Of a DNA stretch of 64,000 nt, positions 1 through 8,468 are shown in pieces (within the stretch, counting starts at the first letter, position 1; every line of letters starts with the position of its first letter). The position numbers and the translations under genes were made by a program. The notes under the pieces were generated by a model. It was given only the letters and a program-made list of their open reading frames with translations. It was not told the DNA's origin and did not search any database. The DNA is taken from assembly GCF_014647495.1 (NCBI RefSeq), contig NZ_BMPH01000001.1, positions 62,001 to 126,000 of the forward strand. Reading direction: 5' to 3'. Source of the DNA: Glutamicibacter protophormiae. Lineage in GTDB: Bacteria; Actinomycetota; Actinomycetes; Actinomycetales; Micrococcaceae.

Positions 1-846
1 ATCACCTCGATGCCCGGCGTCTACCAGCACACCATGGACAGCCTGAAGGCCGCCGCAGCGCAGGCGGTCACGCTGGGCCTGGGCGGCATCATGCTCTTCG
101 GCATCCCGGCCGAACGCGATGAGAACGGCTCGGCGGGCATCGACCCGCAGGGCATCCTGAACCGCGGCATCGCCGCGGTGCGCGCCGAGGTGGGTGATGA
201 CCTGGTGGTCATGTCCGACGTGTGCCTGGACGAGTTCACCTCGCACGGCCACTGCGGCGTGCTGGATGCCGACGGCGCCGTGGACAACGACGCCACCTTG
301 GCGATCTACGGCCAGATGGCCGTGGCCCAGGCCCAGGCCGGGGCGCACATGCTCGGCCCGTCGGGCATGATGGACGGCCAGGTCGGCGTGATCCGCGAGG
401 CGCTGGACGCCGAAGGCCACCTGGACACCGCAATCCTCGCCTACAGCGCCAAGTACGCCAGCGCCTTCTACGGACCGTTCCGCGAAGCCGTGGATTCCCA
501 GCTCAAGGGCGACCGCCGCACCTACCAGATGGACGCCGCCAACCGCCGCGAAGCCATCCTGGAAGCCGAGCTGGACATCGCCGAGGGCGCCGACATGATC
601 ATGGTCAAGCCGGCCATGAGCTACCTGGACATCGTGCGCGACGTGGCGGAGATTTCCCCGGTGCCGGTCTCCGCCTACCAGATTTCCGGCGAGTACTCGA
701 TGATCGAGGCCGCCAGCGCCAACGGCTGGATCGACCGCAGGGCCTCGGTGCTCGAATCCCTGCTGTCCATCAAGCGGGCAGGCGCCGAACAGATCCTCAC
801 ATACTACGCAGCCGAAGTTGCCGGCTGGCTCAAGGAAGGCAAGTAA
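1..846 (+). CDS. hemB: Delta-aminolevulinic acid dehydratase (porphobilinogen synthase), 5' end outside window
   Basis: Condenses two 5-aminolevulinates to porphobilinogen in cytosolic haem synthesis. The frame is open from base 1, so the true start lies upstream; about 281 C-terminal residues are visible. Both active-site lysine contexts are present (YSAKYAS and MVKPAM). The metal-site loop reads [14 protein letters not shown]: of the three cysteines of a zinc-type enzyme, the middle one is replaced by Asp, so metal dependence may be mixed or Mg-type. The stop lies 5 bp before the hemL start, so the two genes form an operon for consecutive parts of the pathway. Confidence 0.95.
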   Translation: MTSMPGVYQHTMDSLKAAAAQAVTLGLGGIMLFGIPAERDENGSAGIDPQGILNRGIAAVRAEVGDDLVVMSDVCLDEFTSHGHCGVLDADGAVDNDATLAIYGQMAVAQAQAGAHMLGPSGMMDGQVGVIREALDAEGHLDTAILAYSAKYASAFYGPFREAVDSQLKGDRRTYQMDAANRREAILEAELDIAEGADMIMVKPAMSYLDIVRDVAEISPVPVSAYQISGEYSMIEAASANGWIDRRASVLESLLSIKRAGAEQILTYYAAEVAGWLKEGK

Positions 847-851
847 TACGC

Positions 852-2159
852 ATGTCGAACTCTGAAAAGCTCTTTGCCGAGGCCCGAGAGGTCATGCCCG
901 GCGGCGTGAACTCCCCGGTGCGCGCCTTCGGCTCGGTCGGCGGCATCCCGCCGTTCATGGTCGGCGCCAAGGGCGCGTACCTGACCGACGCGGACGGCAA
1001 GGAATATGTGGACCTGGTCTGCTCGTGGGGTCCTGCGCTGCTGGGCCACTCGCACCCCGCCATCCAGGCCGCCGTGCATGCAGCAGTGGACCGCGGGCTG
1101 TCCTTCGGCGCTTCCACCCCGGACGAGGCGAAGCTCGGCCAGCTGATCAAGAACCGCATGGGCGGGGTGGAGCGCCTGCGCATGGTCTCCACCGGCACCG
1201 AGGCCACCATGACCGCCGTGCGCCTGGCCCGCGGCTTCACCGGCCGCGAACTGATCATCAAGTTCTCCGGCTGCTACCACGGCCACCTGGACGGCCTGCT
1301 GGCCGATGCCGGTTCGGGCGTCGCCACCCTGGCCCTGCCGGGCTCCGCCGGCGTCACCGCCGCCACCGCCGCTGAAACCCTGGTGCTGCCGTACAACGAC
1401 CGCGCCGCCGTTCAAGCGGCCTTCGCCGAGCACGGAAGCAACATCGCCGCGGTGATCACCGAATCCGCACCGTGCAACATGGGTGTGGTGACCCCGGAGG
1501 AGGGCTTCAACAAGTTCCTCAAGGACACCACCGCCCAGCACGGCGCCCTGCTGATCCTGGACGAGGTGCTCACCGGCTTCCGCGCCTCGGATGCCGGCTA
1601 TTGGGGCCTGACCGGGCGGGTGGAGGGTTGGAACGCCGACCTGTACACCTTCGGCAAGGTCATCGGCGGCGGCCTGCCGACCGCCGCCCTGGGCGGCCGC
1701 GCCGAGGTCATGGACTACCTGGCACCGCTGGGCCCGGTCTACCAGGCCGGAACCCTGTCGGGCAACCCGGTGGCCATGGCCGCCGGCATCGCCCAGCTGG
1801 AGAATGCCACCGACGAGGTCTACTCCTTCCTGGCCAAGCAGTCAGCGGCCCTGCAGGATGCCATCACCTCGGCTTTCAACGCCGAGGGCCTGGACCACTC
1901 GATCCAGCGTGCCGGCACCCTGTTCTCCGTGGCCTTCGGCACCTCCGCCAACGGCGTGCACAACTACGCCGACGCCCAGAAGCAGGAAGCATTCCGCTAC
2001 GCGCCGTTCTTCCACTCCATGCTGGACTCCGGCGTCTACCTGCCGCCAAGCGTGTTCGAGGCATGGTTCGTTTCGGCCGCCCACGACGACGCGGCGCTTG
2101 ACCGGATCATCTCCGCCCTGCCGGCTGCGGCCAAGGCCGCGGCGGCCGCCACGGCCTAG
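852..2159 (+). CDS. hemL: Glutamate-1-semialdehyde 2,1-aminomutase
   Basis: PLP enzyme that isomerises glutamate-1-semialdehyde to 5-aminolevulinate, the substrate of the HemB encoded just upstream. 435 residues, the usual length. The start is ATG 852, 5 bp after hemB; the frame is open far upstream, but only this start gives the family N-terminus ([11 protein letters not shown], then [11 protein letters not shown]). The class III aminotransferase signature with the PLP lysine is seen in [11 protein letters not shown], and [15 protein letters not shown] is the cofactor phosphate region. The C-terminus is Ala-rich. A strong hairpin follows. Confidence 0.97.
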   Translation: MSNSEKLFAEAREVMPGGVNSPVRAFGSVGGIPPFMVGAKGAYLTDADGKEYVDLVCSWGPALLGHSHPAIQAAVHAAVDRGLSFGASTPDEAKLGQLIKNRMGGVERLRMVSTGTEATMTAVRLARGFTGRELIIKFSGCYHGHLDGLLADAGSGVATLALPGSAGVTAATAAETLVLPYNDRAAVQAAFAEHGSNIAAVITESAPCNMGVVTPEEGFNKFLKDTTAQHGALLILDEVLTGFRASDAGYWGLTGRVEGWNADLYTFGKVIGGGLPTAALGGRAEVMDYLAPLGPVYQAGTLSGNPVAMAAGIAQLENATDEVYSFLAKQSAALQDAITSAFNAEGLDHSIQRAGTLFSVAFGTSANGVHNYADAQKQEAFRYAPFFHSMLDSGVYLPPSVFEAWFVSAAHDDAALDRIISALPAAAKAAAAATA

Positions 2160-2185
2160 GTTCCGGCCCGGCCACGGGCATCACC

Positions 2186-2240
2186 GGCTCCCCGCCCATC
2201 CGCCCGACACACCACGTGTCGCGCGGATGGGCGGGGAGCC
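2186..2240 (+). terminator. Hairpin terminator after hemL
   Basis: Perfect 18-bp inverted repeat (2186-2203 with 2223-2240), with an inner GACAC/GTGTC stem in the loop. It begins 26 bp after the hemL stop. There is no clear T-tract, only TCCTGCGTTT. Confidence 0.7.
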
Positions 2241-2549
2241 TCCTGCGTTTAATGGCACTGCGCGCTACCGCTCCACGAGTCATGAGTCACAGGACGATGC
2301 TCCAAGTCGCTGGGGCTTCGTGGAGCTCCGCCTTCCGGCGTTGCCTTCTCCGGGCGGTTCGGGTCGTGGCATCAACCCACGTCAACCGGATTATTGTTGA
2401 ACAATATTCGGTGGCCGGTATCCCTCCAATCTGCCGAAACCAGTGCCCTGCTGCCTCCTGATCTGGGAAAATGCGGAAAACCGCTCCCATGTTGTACGGC
2501 TAGGCTTGTGCGGTAAGTTTTTCGCATTTCATCTCCCAAAGGGATCAAA
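2241..2549. other. Intergenic region upstream of the APC permease
   Basis: 309 bp with no supportable gene. It holds a 15-bp palindrome TATTGTTGAACAATA at 2392-2406, a candidate regulator site, and a GCGGAAAACCGC dyad near 2475. A purine stretch AAAGGGA about 8 bp before GTG 2550 serves as ribosome binding site. I could not fix a -10/-35 pair. Confidence 0.4.
2392..2406. promoter_or_regulatory. Perfect 15-bp palindrome, candidate operator
   Basis: TATTGTT-G-AACAATA, about 145 bp upstream of the permease start. It is AT-rich in GC-rich surroundings. The binding protein is unknown. Confidence 0.35.
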
Positions 2550-4073
2550 GTGAGCCTATTTCGTACCAAGCCAGTTGAGAGTTTCCTGGCGGACGCCGCA
2601 GGGCCCGGACGTCAGCTCAAAAGGACCCTGAACACCTGGGATCTGATGATCATGGGTGTCGCGGTGTCGGTGGGTGCGGGCATCTTCTCCGTGGGCGCGC
2701 GGGCGGCCGCCAATTTCGCCGGCCCCGCCGTCACGGTGTCCTTCGTCATCGCCGCACTGACCTGTGCGATGGCGATCATGTGTTATGCCGAGTTCGCGAC
2801 CGCGATCCCCGTGGCGGGTTCAGCGTATGTCTTTTCCTACGCCACCATGGGCGAGTTCATCGCCTGGATCATTGGATGGAACCTGATCCTCGAACTGTTC
2901 ACCGCGGCAGCGGTAATCGCCAAATATTGGGGTATCTACCTCACCGAAGTATTCCAGTTTGCCGGGATCCATCTCTCTCCGACCGTTGGCCTGGGTCCCG
3001 TGACCATGAGCTGGGGGCCGTTGCTGATTGTTGCGCTGTTCACGGTGCTGCTCGTCTTGGGGACCAAGTTGTCGGCAACTGTCGGGAACGTGTTCACCAT
3101 CATCAAGATCGCGGTGGTGCTCTTCGTGGTTGTCGCCGGGCTGTTCTACTTCAACGCGGAGAACTTGACCCCGTTCGTCCCCGAGGCGGTTCCGTCCGCC
3201 GGGAACGGCACTGCCGACGTGCTCCAGCAGTCGCTCTTCTCCTTTGCCACGGGAGCCGCACCGGCCCAGTACGGCATGGCGGGAGTGCTGGCGGGCGCCG
3301 CCTTGGTGTTCTTCGCCTTCGTCGGCTTCGACGTGGTGGCCACCAGCGCCGAAGAAGTCAAGAACTCCAGCAGGACGCTGCCCCGCGGCATCTTCGCAGG
3401 ACTGGCGCTCACCACGCTGCTCTACATTGGCGTGTCCTTCGCGCTGACCGGCATGGTTTCCTACAAGGATCTGGCAGCCGTGGAGAATCCGACGCTGGCC
3501 ACCGCCTTCGCCGCGGTAGGCAACGAAGGCGCGGCCTCCATCATCGCCGTCGGCTCGCTCATCGGGTTGACTACCGTGGTGATGGTGCTGCTGATGGGCT
3601 TGACGCGTGTCGTGCTTGCCATCAGCCGCGACGGGCTGCTGCCGCATTCGCTGTCCAAGGTCAGCGCCAAGCGCGGCACTCCGGTGCGCATCACGGTCAT
3701 CTGCGGGACCCTGGTGGCGTTGGCCGCCGGGTTCACTCGCGTAGATGTGCTCGAAGAGATGATCAACATCGGTACGCTGTCCGCCTTCGTGATGGTCAGC
3801 CTGGGTATCCTGGTGCTGCGTCGCAAGCGTCCGGACCTGAAGCCCGCGTTCCGCGTTCCCTTCGGCCCGGTGATCCCGATCGTCTCGGCCCTGCTGTGCA
3901 CCTACCTGATGCTCAACCTGGCCATCGAAACCTGGCTCTACTTCGTTGTATGGCTCGCAGCCGGCGTACTCATCTACTTCGCCTACGGCCGTCGCCATTC
4001 ACGGCTGAATGATGACGACGCCGCCGAGGACGGCGCAGAACTCGAAGACAGCTCGGCGGCATCAGCCCGGTAG
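2550..4073 (+). CDS. APC-family amino-acid permease (cationic amino-acid transporter-like)
   Basis: 507-residue integral membrane transporter, probably importing amino acids with protons. The N-terminus LNTWDLMIMGVAVSVGAGIF is the helix-1 signature of the APC superfamily, with the unwound GAGIF segment. AFVGFDVVATSAEEVKN is the conserved helix-6 region of the CAT/YfnA subgroup. I count about 12 hydrophobic segments and an acidic hydrophilic C-terminal tail. The start is GTG, preceded by AAAGGGA. It is a single gene, closed by a strong hairpin. Substrate specificity cannot be read from the sequence. Confidence 0.88.
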   Translation: MSLFRTKPVESFLADAAGPGRQLKRTLNTWDLMIMGVAVSVGAGIFSVGARAAANFAGPAVTVSFVIAALTCAMAIMCYAEFATAIPVAGSAYVFSYATMGEFIAWIIGWNLILELFTAAAVIAKYWGIYLTEVFQFAGIHLSPTVGLGPVTMSWGPLLIVALFTVLLVLGTKLSATVGNVFTIIKIAVVLFVVVAGLFYFNAENLTPFVPEAVPSAGNGTADVLQQSLFSFATGAAPAQYGMAGVLAGAALVFFAFVGFDVVATSAEEVKNSSRTLPRGIFAGLALTTLLYIGVSFALTGMVSYKDLAAVENPTLATAFAAVGNEGAASIIAVGSLIGLTTVVMVLLMGLTRVVLAISRDGLLPHSLSKVSAKRGTPVRITVICGTLVALAAGFTRVDVLEEMINIGTLSAFVMVSLGILVLRRKRPDLKPAFRVPFGPVIPIVSALLCTYLMLNLAIETWLYFVVWLAAGVLIYFAYGRRHSRLNDDDAAEDGAELEDSSAASAR

Positions 4074-4125
4074 CCGCATAACCCGCAGGCCCTGCCGCTG
4101 CAATGGCCCGACCGCCGGGCTTCTG

Positions 4126-4186
4126 AAAACACCGATGCATTCCCCCTTGCCTGTGATCCAGACGAGGCGGAATGCATCGGTGTTTT
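4126..4186 (+). terminator. Terminator after the permease
   Basis: Perfect 18-bp arms (AAAACACCGATGCATTCC at 4126-4143 with its complement at 4169-4186), ending in TTTT. The stem is symmetrical, so it could act in both directions. Confidence 0.8.
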
Positions 4187-4344
4187 GCGTTCGTGCGCGG
4201 GCATCCGCCAGACGCCCGCCTGAGGACCTGTGCCGTTAGATGGCTGGAACATGGCCGGGGCACTGAGATGCCCGGGGGAGCACGGCCGCGGTGCCGTCGC
4301 CGGCTGCGCGGGGGCTTGCCTGGCGGACTGGGGACCACCGGACG

Positions 4345-4405
4345 CAAAAAGCACGGCCGCCCATCCGATTCAATGAAGCGAGTCACTGAGGATGAGCGGC
4401 CGTGC
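4345..4405 (-). terminator. Terminator of the metNIQ operon
   Basis: On the minus strand, GCACGGCCGC arms (4396-4405 with 4351-4360) are extended by a further GGATG/CATCC pairing and followed by TTTTT at 4346-4350. It sits just downstream of metQ. Between this and the permease terminator (4187-4344) I see no gene. Confidence 0.8.
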
Positions 4406-4427
4406 AGGTCATGCGGTGCCGTGGTGG

Positions 4428-5282
4428 CTAGAAGGCCGGAATGACGCTTCCGTCGGTCCAGGTGTCCTTGATGTAGGTGCGGACCTCGTCCGAGTGCAGC
4501 AGCTCTTCGAGCTTCGCGATGGCCGGGGTCTCTTCGCCCTCACGCCAGGTCAGGAAGTTGGCGTTCGGGTTGTTCTCGCCGGATTCCTGAGCCAGGATCT
4601 CGTCCTTGTTCAGCTTGGCCTGGACGATGAAGTTGCCGTTGATGACGGCAAGGTCGATCGAATTGTCCTTGGTGTAGTACTGCGGGACCTGCTCGGCATT
4701 GACATCCTTGAGTTCCAGGCCCTTGGGGTTCTTGGCCTTGTCGTCCTGAACGGTGAGCACCGAGTCGGTGTCTTCCAGACCGGCCAGCAGGCCTGCGGAT
4801 TCCAGCACGCGCATGCCGCGCAGCTGGTTGACCGGGTCGTTGTTCAGCACCACGGTGGCGCCGTCGGTGACGTCTGCGGCCTTGTCGAACTTCTTCGAGA
4901 AGACGGTCATCGGCTCGACATGGATGCCGGCGCCGTGGGCGAACTTGTAGCCCTTCTCGGCAACTTCGGTAGCCAGGTACTTCTCGGTCTGGAAGTAGTT
5001 GGCGTCCAGCGACTTGTCGGCCAGGGAGGTGTTCGGGGTGACGTAGTCGTCGATTTCCACGACGTCCAGGTCGATGCCTGCGTCCTTGGCGAGGTTCTCG
5101 TCGATGTAGGTCAGGATCTGGGCCTGCGGAACCGGGCTGGCGCCGACCTTGAGGACCACCGGATTTGCCGGATCCAGCGGCTGGGCCGAGGCATCGGCGG
5201 CAGGTGCATCGCTGCCGCCGCAGGCGGAGAGTGCGAAGATTGCTGCGACACCGGTCAGTGCAAGAGCGAATTTTTTGCGCAT
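4428..5282 (-). CDS. metQ: Methionine ABC transporter substrate-binding lipoprotein
   Basis: Extracellular, membrane-anchored receptor of the MetNIQ D/L-methionine importer (NlpA/MetQ family). 284 residues. A lipoprotein signal peptide runs MRKKFALALTG to lipobox LSAC, with the lipidated Cys near residue 21. Family segments include LDPANPVVLKVGASPVPQAQ near the mature N-terminus and DYVTPNTSLADKSLDANYFQ. It is the last gene of the minus-strand metN-metI-metQ order, separated from metI by 103 bp that contain a hairpin. Confidence 0.94.
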   Translation of the reverse strand: MRKKFALALTGVAAIFALSACGGSDAPAADASAQPLDPANPVVLKVGASPVPQAQILTYIDENLAKDAGIDLDVVEIDDYVTPNTSLADKSLDANYFQTEKYLATEVAEKGYKFAHGAGIHVEPMTVFSKKFDKAADVTDGATVVLNNDPVNQLRGMRVLESAGLLAGLEDTDSVLTVQDDKAKNPKGLELKDVNAEQVPQYYTKDNSIDLAVINGNFIVQAKLNKDEILAQESGENNPNANFLTWREGEETPAIAKLEELLHSDEVRTYIKDTWTDGSVIPAF

Positions 5283-5358
5283 TGCGTATTCCTTAGTTTG
5301 ATGTGCCGTAAACGGCGTGTGCGAGTGTTTTCTGCCCGGAAGCCGAAGCGTTGCGGGC

Positions 5359-5381
5359 GACCGCCGGATGGACCGGCGGAC
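5359..5381 (-). other. Intercistronic hairpin between metI and metQ
   Basis: GACCGCCGG (5359-5367) pairs with CCGGCGGAC (5373-5381) with one mismatch and a 5-base loop. It begins directly after the metI stop and has no U-run on the minus strand, so an RNA processing or attenuation role, letting metQ be made in excess of metI, is more likely than full termination. The role is inferred. Confidence 0.45.
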
Positions 5382-5385
5382 GTTT

Positions 5386-6051
5386 CTAGCGGTGGTCGAC
5401 CTTGCGGGCGATCAGATCGCCGATGACCTGGACGATCTGCACCATGATGACGATGATGATGATCGTCAGGATCATGATGCCCGGGTTGTAGCGGGTGTAG
5501 CCGTAGGTGTAGGCCATGCGGCCCAGACCGCCGCCGCCGACCAGGCCGGCCATGGCCGAGTAGCCGATCAGCGTGACCACGGTCGTGGTGATGGCAGAGA
5601 CGATGCCTGGCATCGCTTCGGGCACCAAGACCTTGCGGATGACCTGCATCTTGGTGGAGCCCATGACCAGCGCGGCGTCGACCTTGCCGGAGGAGACATC
5701 GCGCAGGGCGGTCTCCACCAGGCGGGCGAAGAACGGGACGGTGCCGATGGTCAGCGAGACCGAGGCGGCGACCGGGCCCAGCGAGGTTCCCACGATGATG
5801 ACCGCGAGCGGAATCAGCGCCACCATCAGGATGGCGAAGGGGATCGAGCGGGTGATGTTCACGATGATCCCGGAGAGGATCGCGTTCAGCCAGCGCACGG
5901 GGGCCAGGCCGCCCTTGCCGGTGACGTGGAGCAGGATGCCCAGCAGCAGGCCGACGACGACGGTGACGACACCGGAGATGAGCACCATCTCCACGGTTTC
6001 CCAGGTGGCGGTCAGCATGGCTTTCTGGACGGTGGGAGTGAGGAAATCCAT
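5386..6051 (-). CDS. metI: Methionine ABC transporter permease
   Basis: Membrane subunit of MetNIQ. 221 residues with about five to six membrane segments. The ATPase-coupling (EAA-like) loop is at KVLVPEAMPGIVSAI, followed by SAMAGLVGGGGLG, typical of MetI. The start ATG (6049-6051) is 4 bp downstream of the metN stop, so the two are translated together. Confidence 0.95.
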   Translation of the reverse strand: MDFLTPTVQKAMLTATWETVEMVLISGVVTVVVGLLLGILLHVTGKGGLAPVRWLNAILSGIIVNITRSIPFAILMVALIPLAVIIVGTSLGPVAASVSLTIGTVPFFARLVETALRDVSSGKVDAALVMGSTKMQVIRKVLVPEAMPGIVSAITTTVVTLIGYSAMAGLVGGGGLGRMAYTYGYTRYNPGIMILTIIIIVIMVQIVQVIGDLIARKVDHR

Positions 6052-6055
6052 GGGT

Positions 6056-7048
6056 TTACTTGGTTCCCTTCACGGTCACGGCAATGCCGTTCGACAACAG
6101 GTAATTGGTGATCGTCTCGACATCCGCATCGAGGGGCAGCTGGATGCGCAGGTGCGCGTACTGCTGGTCGCCCAGCTGTTCCACCGAACCGGCCAGGACG
6201 TTGACGTCGATGTTGAAGGTGCGGGAGACCGCTGAAATCACCGGCTCGGTGGCCTGGTCGCCGGTGTACAGCAGGTCCAGGATCGTGCCGGCCCCGGCCG
6301 AACGCGGAGCGTCCCCGGGCAGCGGCAGCAGGGTGTGGGCCAAGCGGCCCTGGGCATTGGTGATCACCGAGGCGATGTCGCCGTGCTCGACGATGAACCC
6401 TCCCTCAAGCAGCGATACCGAATCGCAGGCCTGCTTCACCACGTGCATCTCATGGGTGATGATCAGCACCGTGATGTTCAGGCGGTCGCGCAGCTTCTTG
6501 ACCAGGTCCAGGATCTCGTCGGTGGTCTTGGGATCCAAGGCGCTGGTGGGCTCGTCGCACAGCAGGACATCCGGATCGGTGGCCAGGGCGCGGGCGATGC
6601 CCACACGCTGGCGCTGGCCGCCGGACAGCTGGGAAGGGTAGGCCTTGGCGAACTTGGTCAGGCCCACGAGCTCCAGCAGCTCGGCGACCTTGGCGGCGAT
6701 CTGCTTCTTCGGGGTGCCGGTGAGCTCCAGCGGGTAGCCGACGTTCTGCTCGGTGGTACGTGAATCGAAGAGGTTAGCGTGCTGGAAAACCATGCCGATC
6801 CGGCGGCGCGCGTCGCGCAGCTCGTCCGCGCTGACGTTGGTCAGCTCCTTGCCGTTAACCGCGACGGTCCCGGATGTGGGCTGGTCGAGCAAGGTCAGGC
6901 AGCGGACGAGGGTGGATTTGCCAGCTCCGGAATGTCCGACGATGCCATGAATTTTCCCGGTAGGGACTTCAAGGCTGACCCCGCCGAGGGCGACAACGTC
7001 ATTGCTTCCCTGGCGGTAGACCTTGCGCAGGTCACTAACTGTGATCAC
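6056..7048 (-). CDS. metN: Methionine ABC transporter ATP-binding protein
   Basis: 330-residue ATPase of the methionine importer. Walker A is GHSGAGKST, the signature is LSGGQRQR and Walker B is VLLCDEPTSALDP; the C-terminal 80 residues form a NIL-type domain, which senses methionine in characterised MetN proteins. The start is GTG (MITVSDLRKVY), chosen because GAAGGA lies about 9 bases upstream and ATG alternatives would cut the first strand. It is the first gene of the minus-strand operon. Confidence 0.95.
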   Translation of the reverse strand: MITVSDLRKVYRQGSNDVVALGGVSLEVPTGKIHGIVGHSGAGKSTLVRCLTLLDQPTSGTVAVNGKELTNVSADELRDARRRIGMVFQHANLFDSRTTEQNVGYPLELTGTPKKQIAAKVAELLELVGLTKFAKAYPSQLSGGQRQRVGIARALATDPDVLLCDEPTSALDPKTTDEILDLVKKLRDRLNITVLIITHEMHVVKQACDSVSLLEGGFIVEHGDIASVITNAQGRLAHTLLPLPGDAPRSAGAGTILDLLYTGDQATEPVISAVSRTFNIDVNVLAGSVEQLGDQQYAHLRIQLPLDADVETITNYLLSNGIAVTVKGTK

Positions 7049-7189
7049 TAGGCGTGTTCCTTCAGGTTCTCAGAGGGTGTTAGAGAGTACCCTCCATTCA
7101 ATCACTATCGAACAAAATCGCCCGAATAACCCTTTGTGCTTGGTCATCGTCCTTAATATCGGGTATTGGCAGGGTGGGTGTCGAATATA

Positions 7190-7201
7190 CTTCGCGCGAA
7201 G
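7190..7201. promoter_or_regulatory. 12-bp palindrome CTTCGCGCGAAG upstream of metN
   Basis: Lies in the 259-bp gap between metN and the exonuclease gene, next to an AT-rich stretch (GAATATAC before, GATATATG after). It could be an operator of the met operon. No SAM-riboswitch fold could be recognised in this gap. A short CCCCGGC/GCCGGGG hairpin at 7279-7298 lies 3' of the exonuclease gene. Confidence 0.3.
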
Positions 7202-7307
7202 GCGGTGATATATGAACGAATGACCTGTTTCGCGGCGTGCTAGGGCTGCCAGGACTGGCTGTGAAGTGCATTACCCACCCCCGGCGCTCCGGCCGGGGAG
7301 CCTGGTC

Positions 7308-7991
7308 CTAGTCGTCCTTGATGGGCCACGCGCCGTCGACGACCGCCTCCGGCTTGGTCTTGCGCAGGTAGGCCTGGAAACTTTCGGCCTGTTCGCGCGC
7401 CCAGCCGATCTGCCAGCCGTGCAGCACCTGCGGGTCGACCTGCAGCTGCGGGTACTTCTCCGCGATCGCCCGGGCCACCGCCACGCAGGCCACGGCGTCG
7501 GCAAAGGAGGTGTGGGCATTCTCCAGCACCACGCCGTAGTGCTCGCAGGCGGCGCCCAGGGTCCGCTTGCCCTTGCGCCACTTGTCGACTTGCTTGTCGA
7601 TGATGAACGGATCGATCACGTTGCCCGGGATGAACGGAGGCATGTCGTAGCGCAGGGCCTCGGAATGCAGCACCGAGAAATCGTAGGCGGCGTTGAAAGC
7701 GATCAGCGGGGCCTGCTGGGAGGCGAAGGCGAGCAGGCCCAGGATCTCACGCACCGCCTGCGGGGCCGGGATGCCCTCGGCGCGGGCCTTCTCGGTGGAG
7801 ACCCCGTGCACGGCCGTGGCTGCTTCGGGAATCTCGATCCCCGGATCAACTAGCCACTCGCGTTGGTTGACGATGTTCTCCTGAGCATCGAGCAGCACCA
7901 CCGAAGCGGTGACGATGCGCGCGGTGGCGGTGTCAACGCCGGTAGTTTCCAAGTCAAAGCCTACGGCGAGGCCGTTCTGCCATTCAGTCAT
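7308..7991 (-). CDS. DnaQ-like DEDDh 3'-5' exonuclease
   Basis: 227 residues, annotated in relatives as an exonuclease or DNA polymerase III epsilon-like protein. ExoI is FDLETTG (residues ~12-18), ExoII is AFNAAYDFSVL and ExoIII is HTSFADAVA, so all DEDDh acidic residues and the His are present. It is a stand-alone nuclease with no polymerase or GIY-YIG domain, ending in GAWPIKDD. It is transcribed divergently from the DNA-repair block that begins 88 bp away, consistent with a role in DNA proofreading or repair; the substrate is not known. Confidence 0.9.
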   Translation of the reverse strand: MTEWQNGLAVGFDLETTGVDTATARIVTASVVLLDAQENIVNQREWLVDPGIEIPEAATAVHGVSTEKARAEGIPAPQAVREILGLLAFASQQAPLIAFNAAYDFSVLHSEALRYDMPPFIPGNVIDPFIIDKQVDKWRKGKRTLGAACEHYGVVLENAHTSFADAVACVAVARAIAEKYPQLQVDPQVLHGWQIGWAREQAESFQAYLRKTKPEAVVDGAWPIKDD

Positions 7992-8078
7992 GGTTCAACG
8001 CTACAGCCCTGCGCAGACATGTCGGGTCTTGGACGCACCGGATGTGGAACACGGCGGCCGGCTTGGCACAATGGATTC

Positions 8079-8468
8079 ATGACCCGAGCCCCGCGCGATG
8101 ATTCACTGGCCTATCCCGACGCCGTCCACGAGCTGGCCCGGCTGGTCCCGCGCGGCGCGGTCCTGAGCTACGGCGACGTGGCCGAACTGCTGGGCGCAGG
8201 CTCGGCCCGGCAGTCGGGCAAGGCCATGGGTTCCGCCCCGCTTGGCACACCATGGTGGCGGATCCTGCGGGCCGATGGAACGATCACCGGTGCGCTCTTG
8301 GCGGAAGCCAGCCCGCACTGGGCCGCCGAGGGGCTCGCGGCGCCGGGCCGGCGGATCGACATGAACAGCAAACGCTGGAAGCCCGACCCCGAGCAGTGGG
8401 AACGCATCGACAAACTGCGTACGGCATTGGGCAACCCGAAAATGTCCGAGGCGGATGATCAACTATGA
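8079..8468 (+). CDS. Alkyltransferase-like DNA-binding protein (Atl1-type)
   Basis: 129 residues with the MGMT/Ada C-terminal DNA-binding fold (PRGAVLSYGDVAELLG, then ARQSGKAMGSAPLGTPWWRIL). The reactive PCHR cysteine is replaced by Trp (PWWR), so it cannot act as a suicide methyltransferase. Family members (COG3695) bind O6-alkylguanine and route it to nucleotide excision repair. The ATG at 8079 is chosen over upstream in-frame codons because it gives the family N-terminus. The last codons overlap the adnA start (ATGA). Confidence 0.88.
   Translation: MTRAPRDDSLAYPDAVHELARLVPRGAVLSYGDVAELLGAGSARQSGKAMGSAPLGTPWWRILRADGTITGALLAEASPHWAAEGLAAPGRRIDMNSKRWKPDPEQWERIDKLRTALGNPKMSEADDQL

Noticed and set aside
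7049-7307. SAM riboswitch upstream of metN
   Set aside because: No recognisable SAM-I, SAM-II or S-box core on the minus strand; only short palindromes are present.
8079-8468. Active O6-methylguanine-DNA methyltransferase
   Set aside because: The acceptor Cys of PCHR is Trp (PWWR), so it is an alkyltransferase-like protein.
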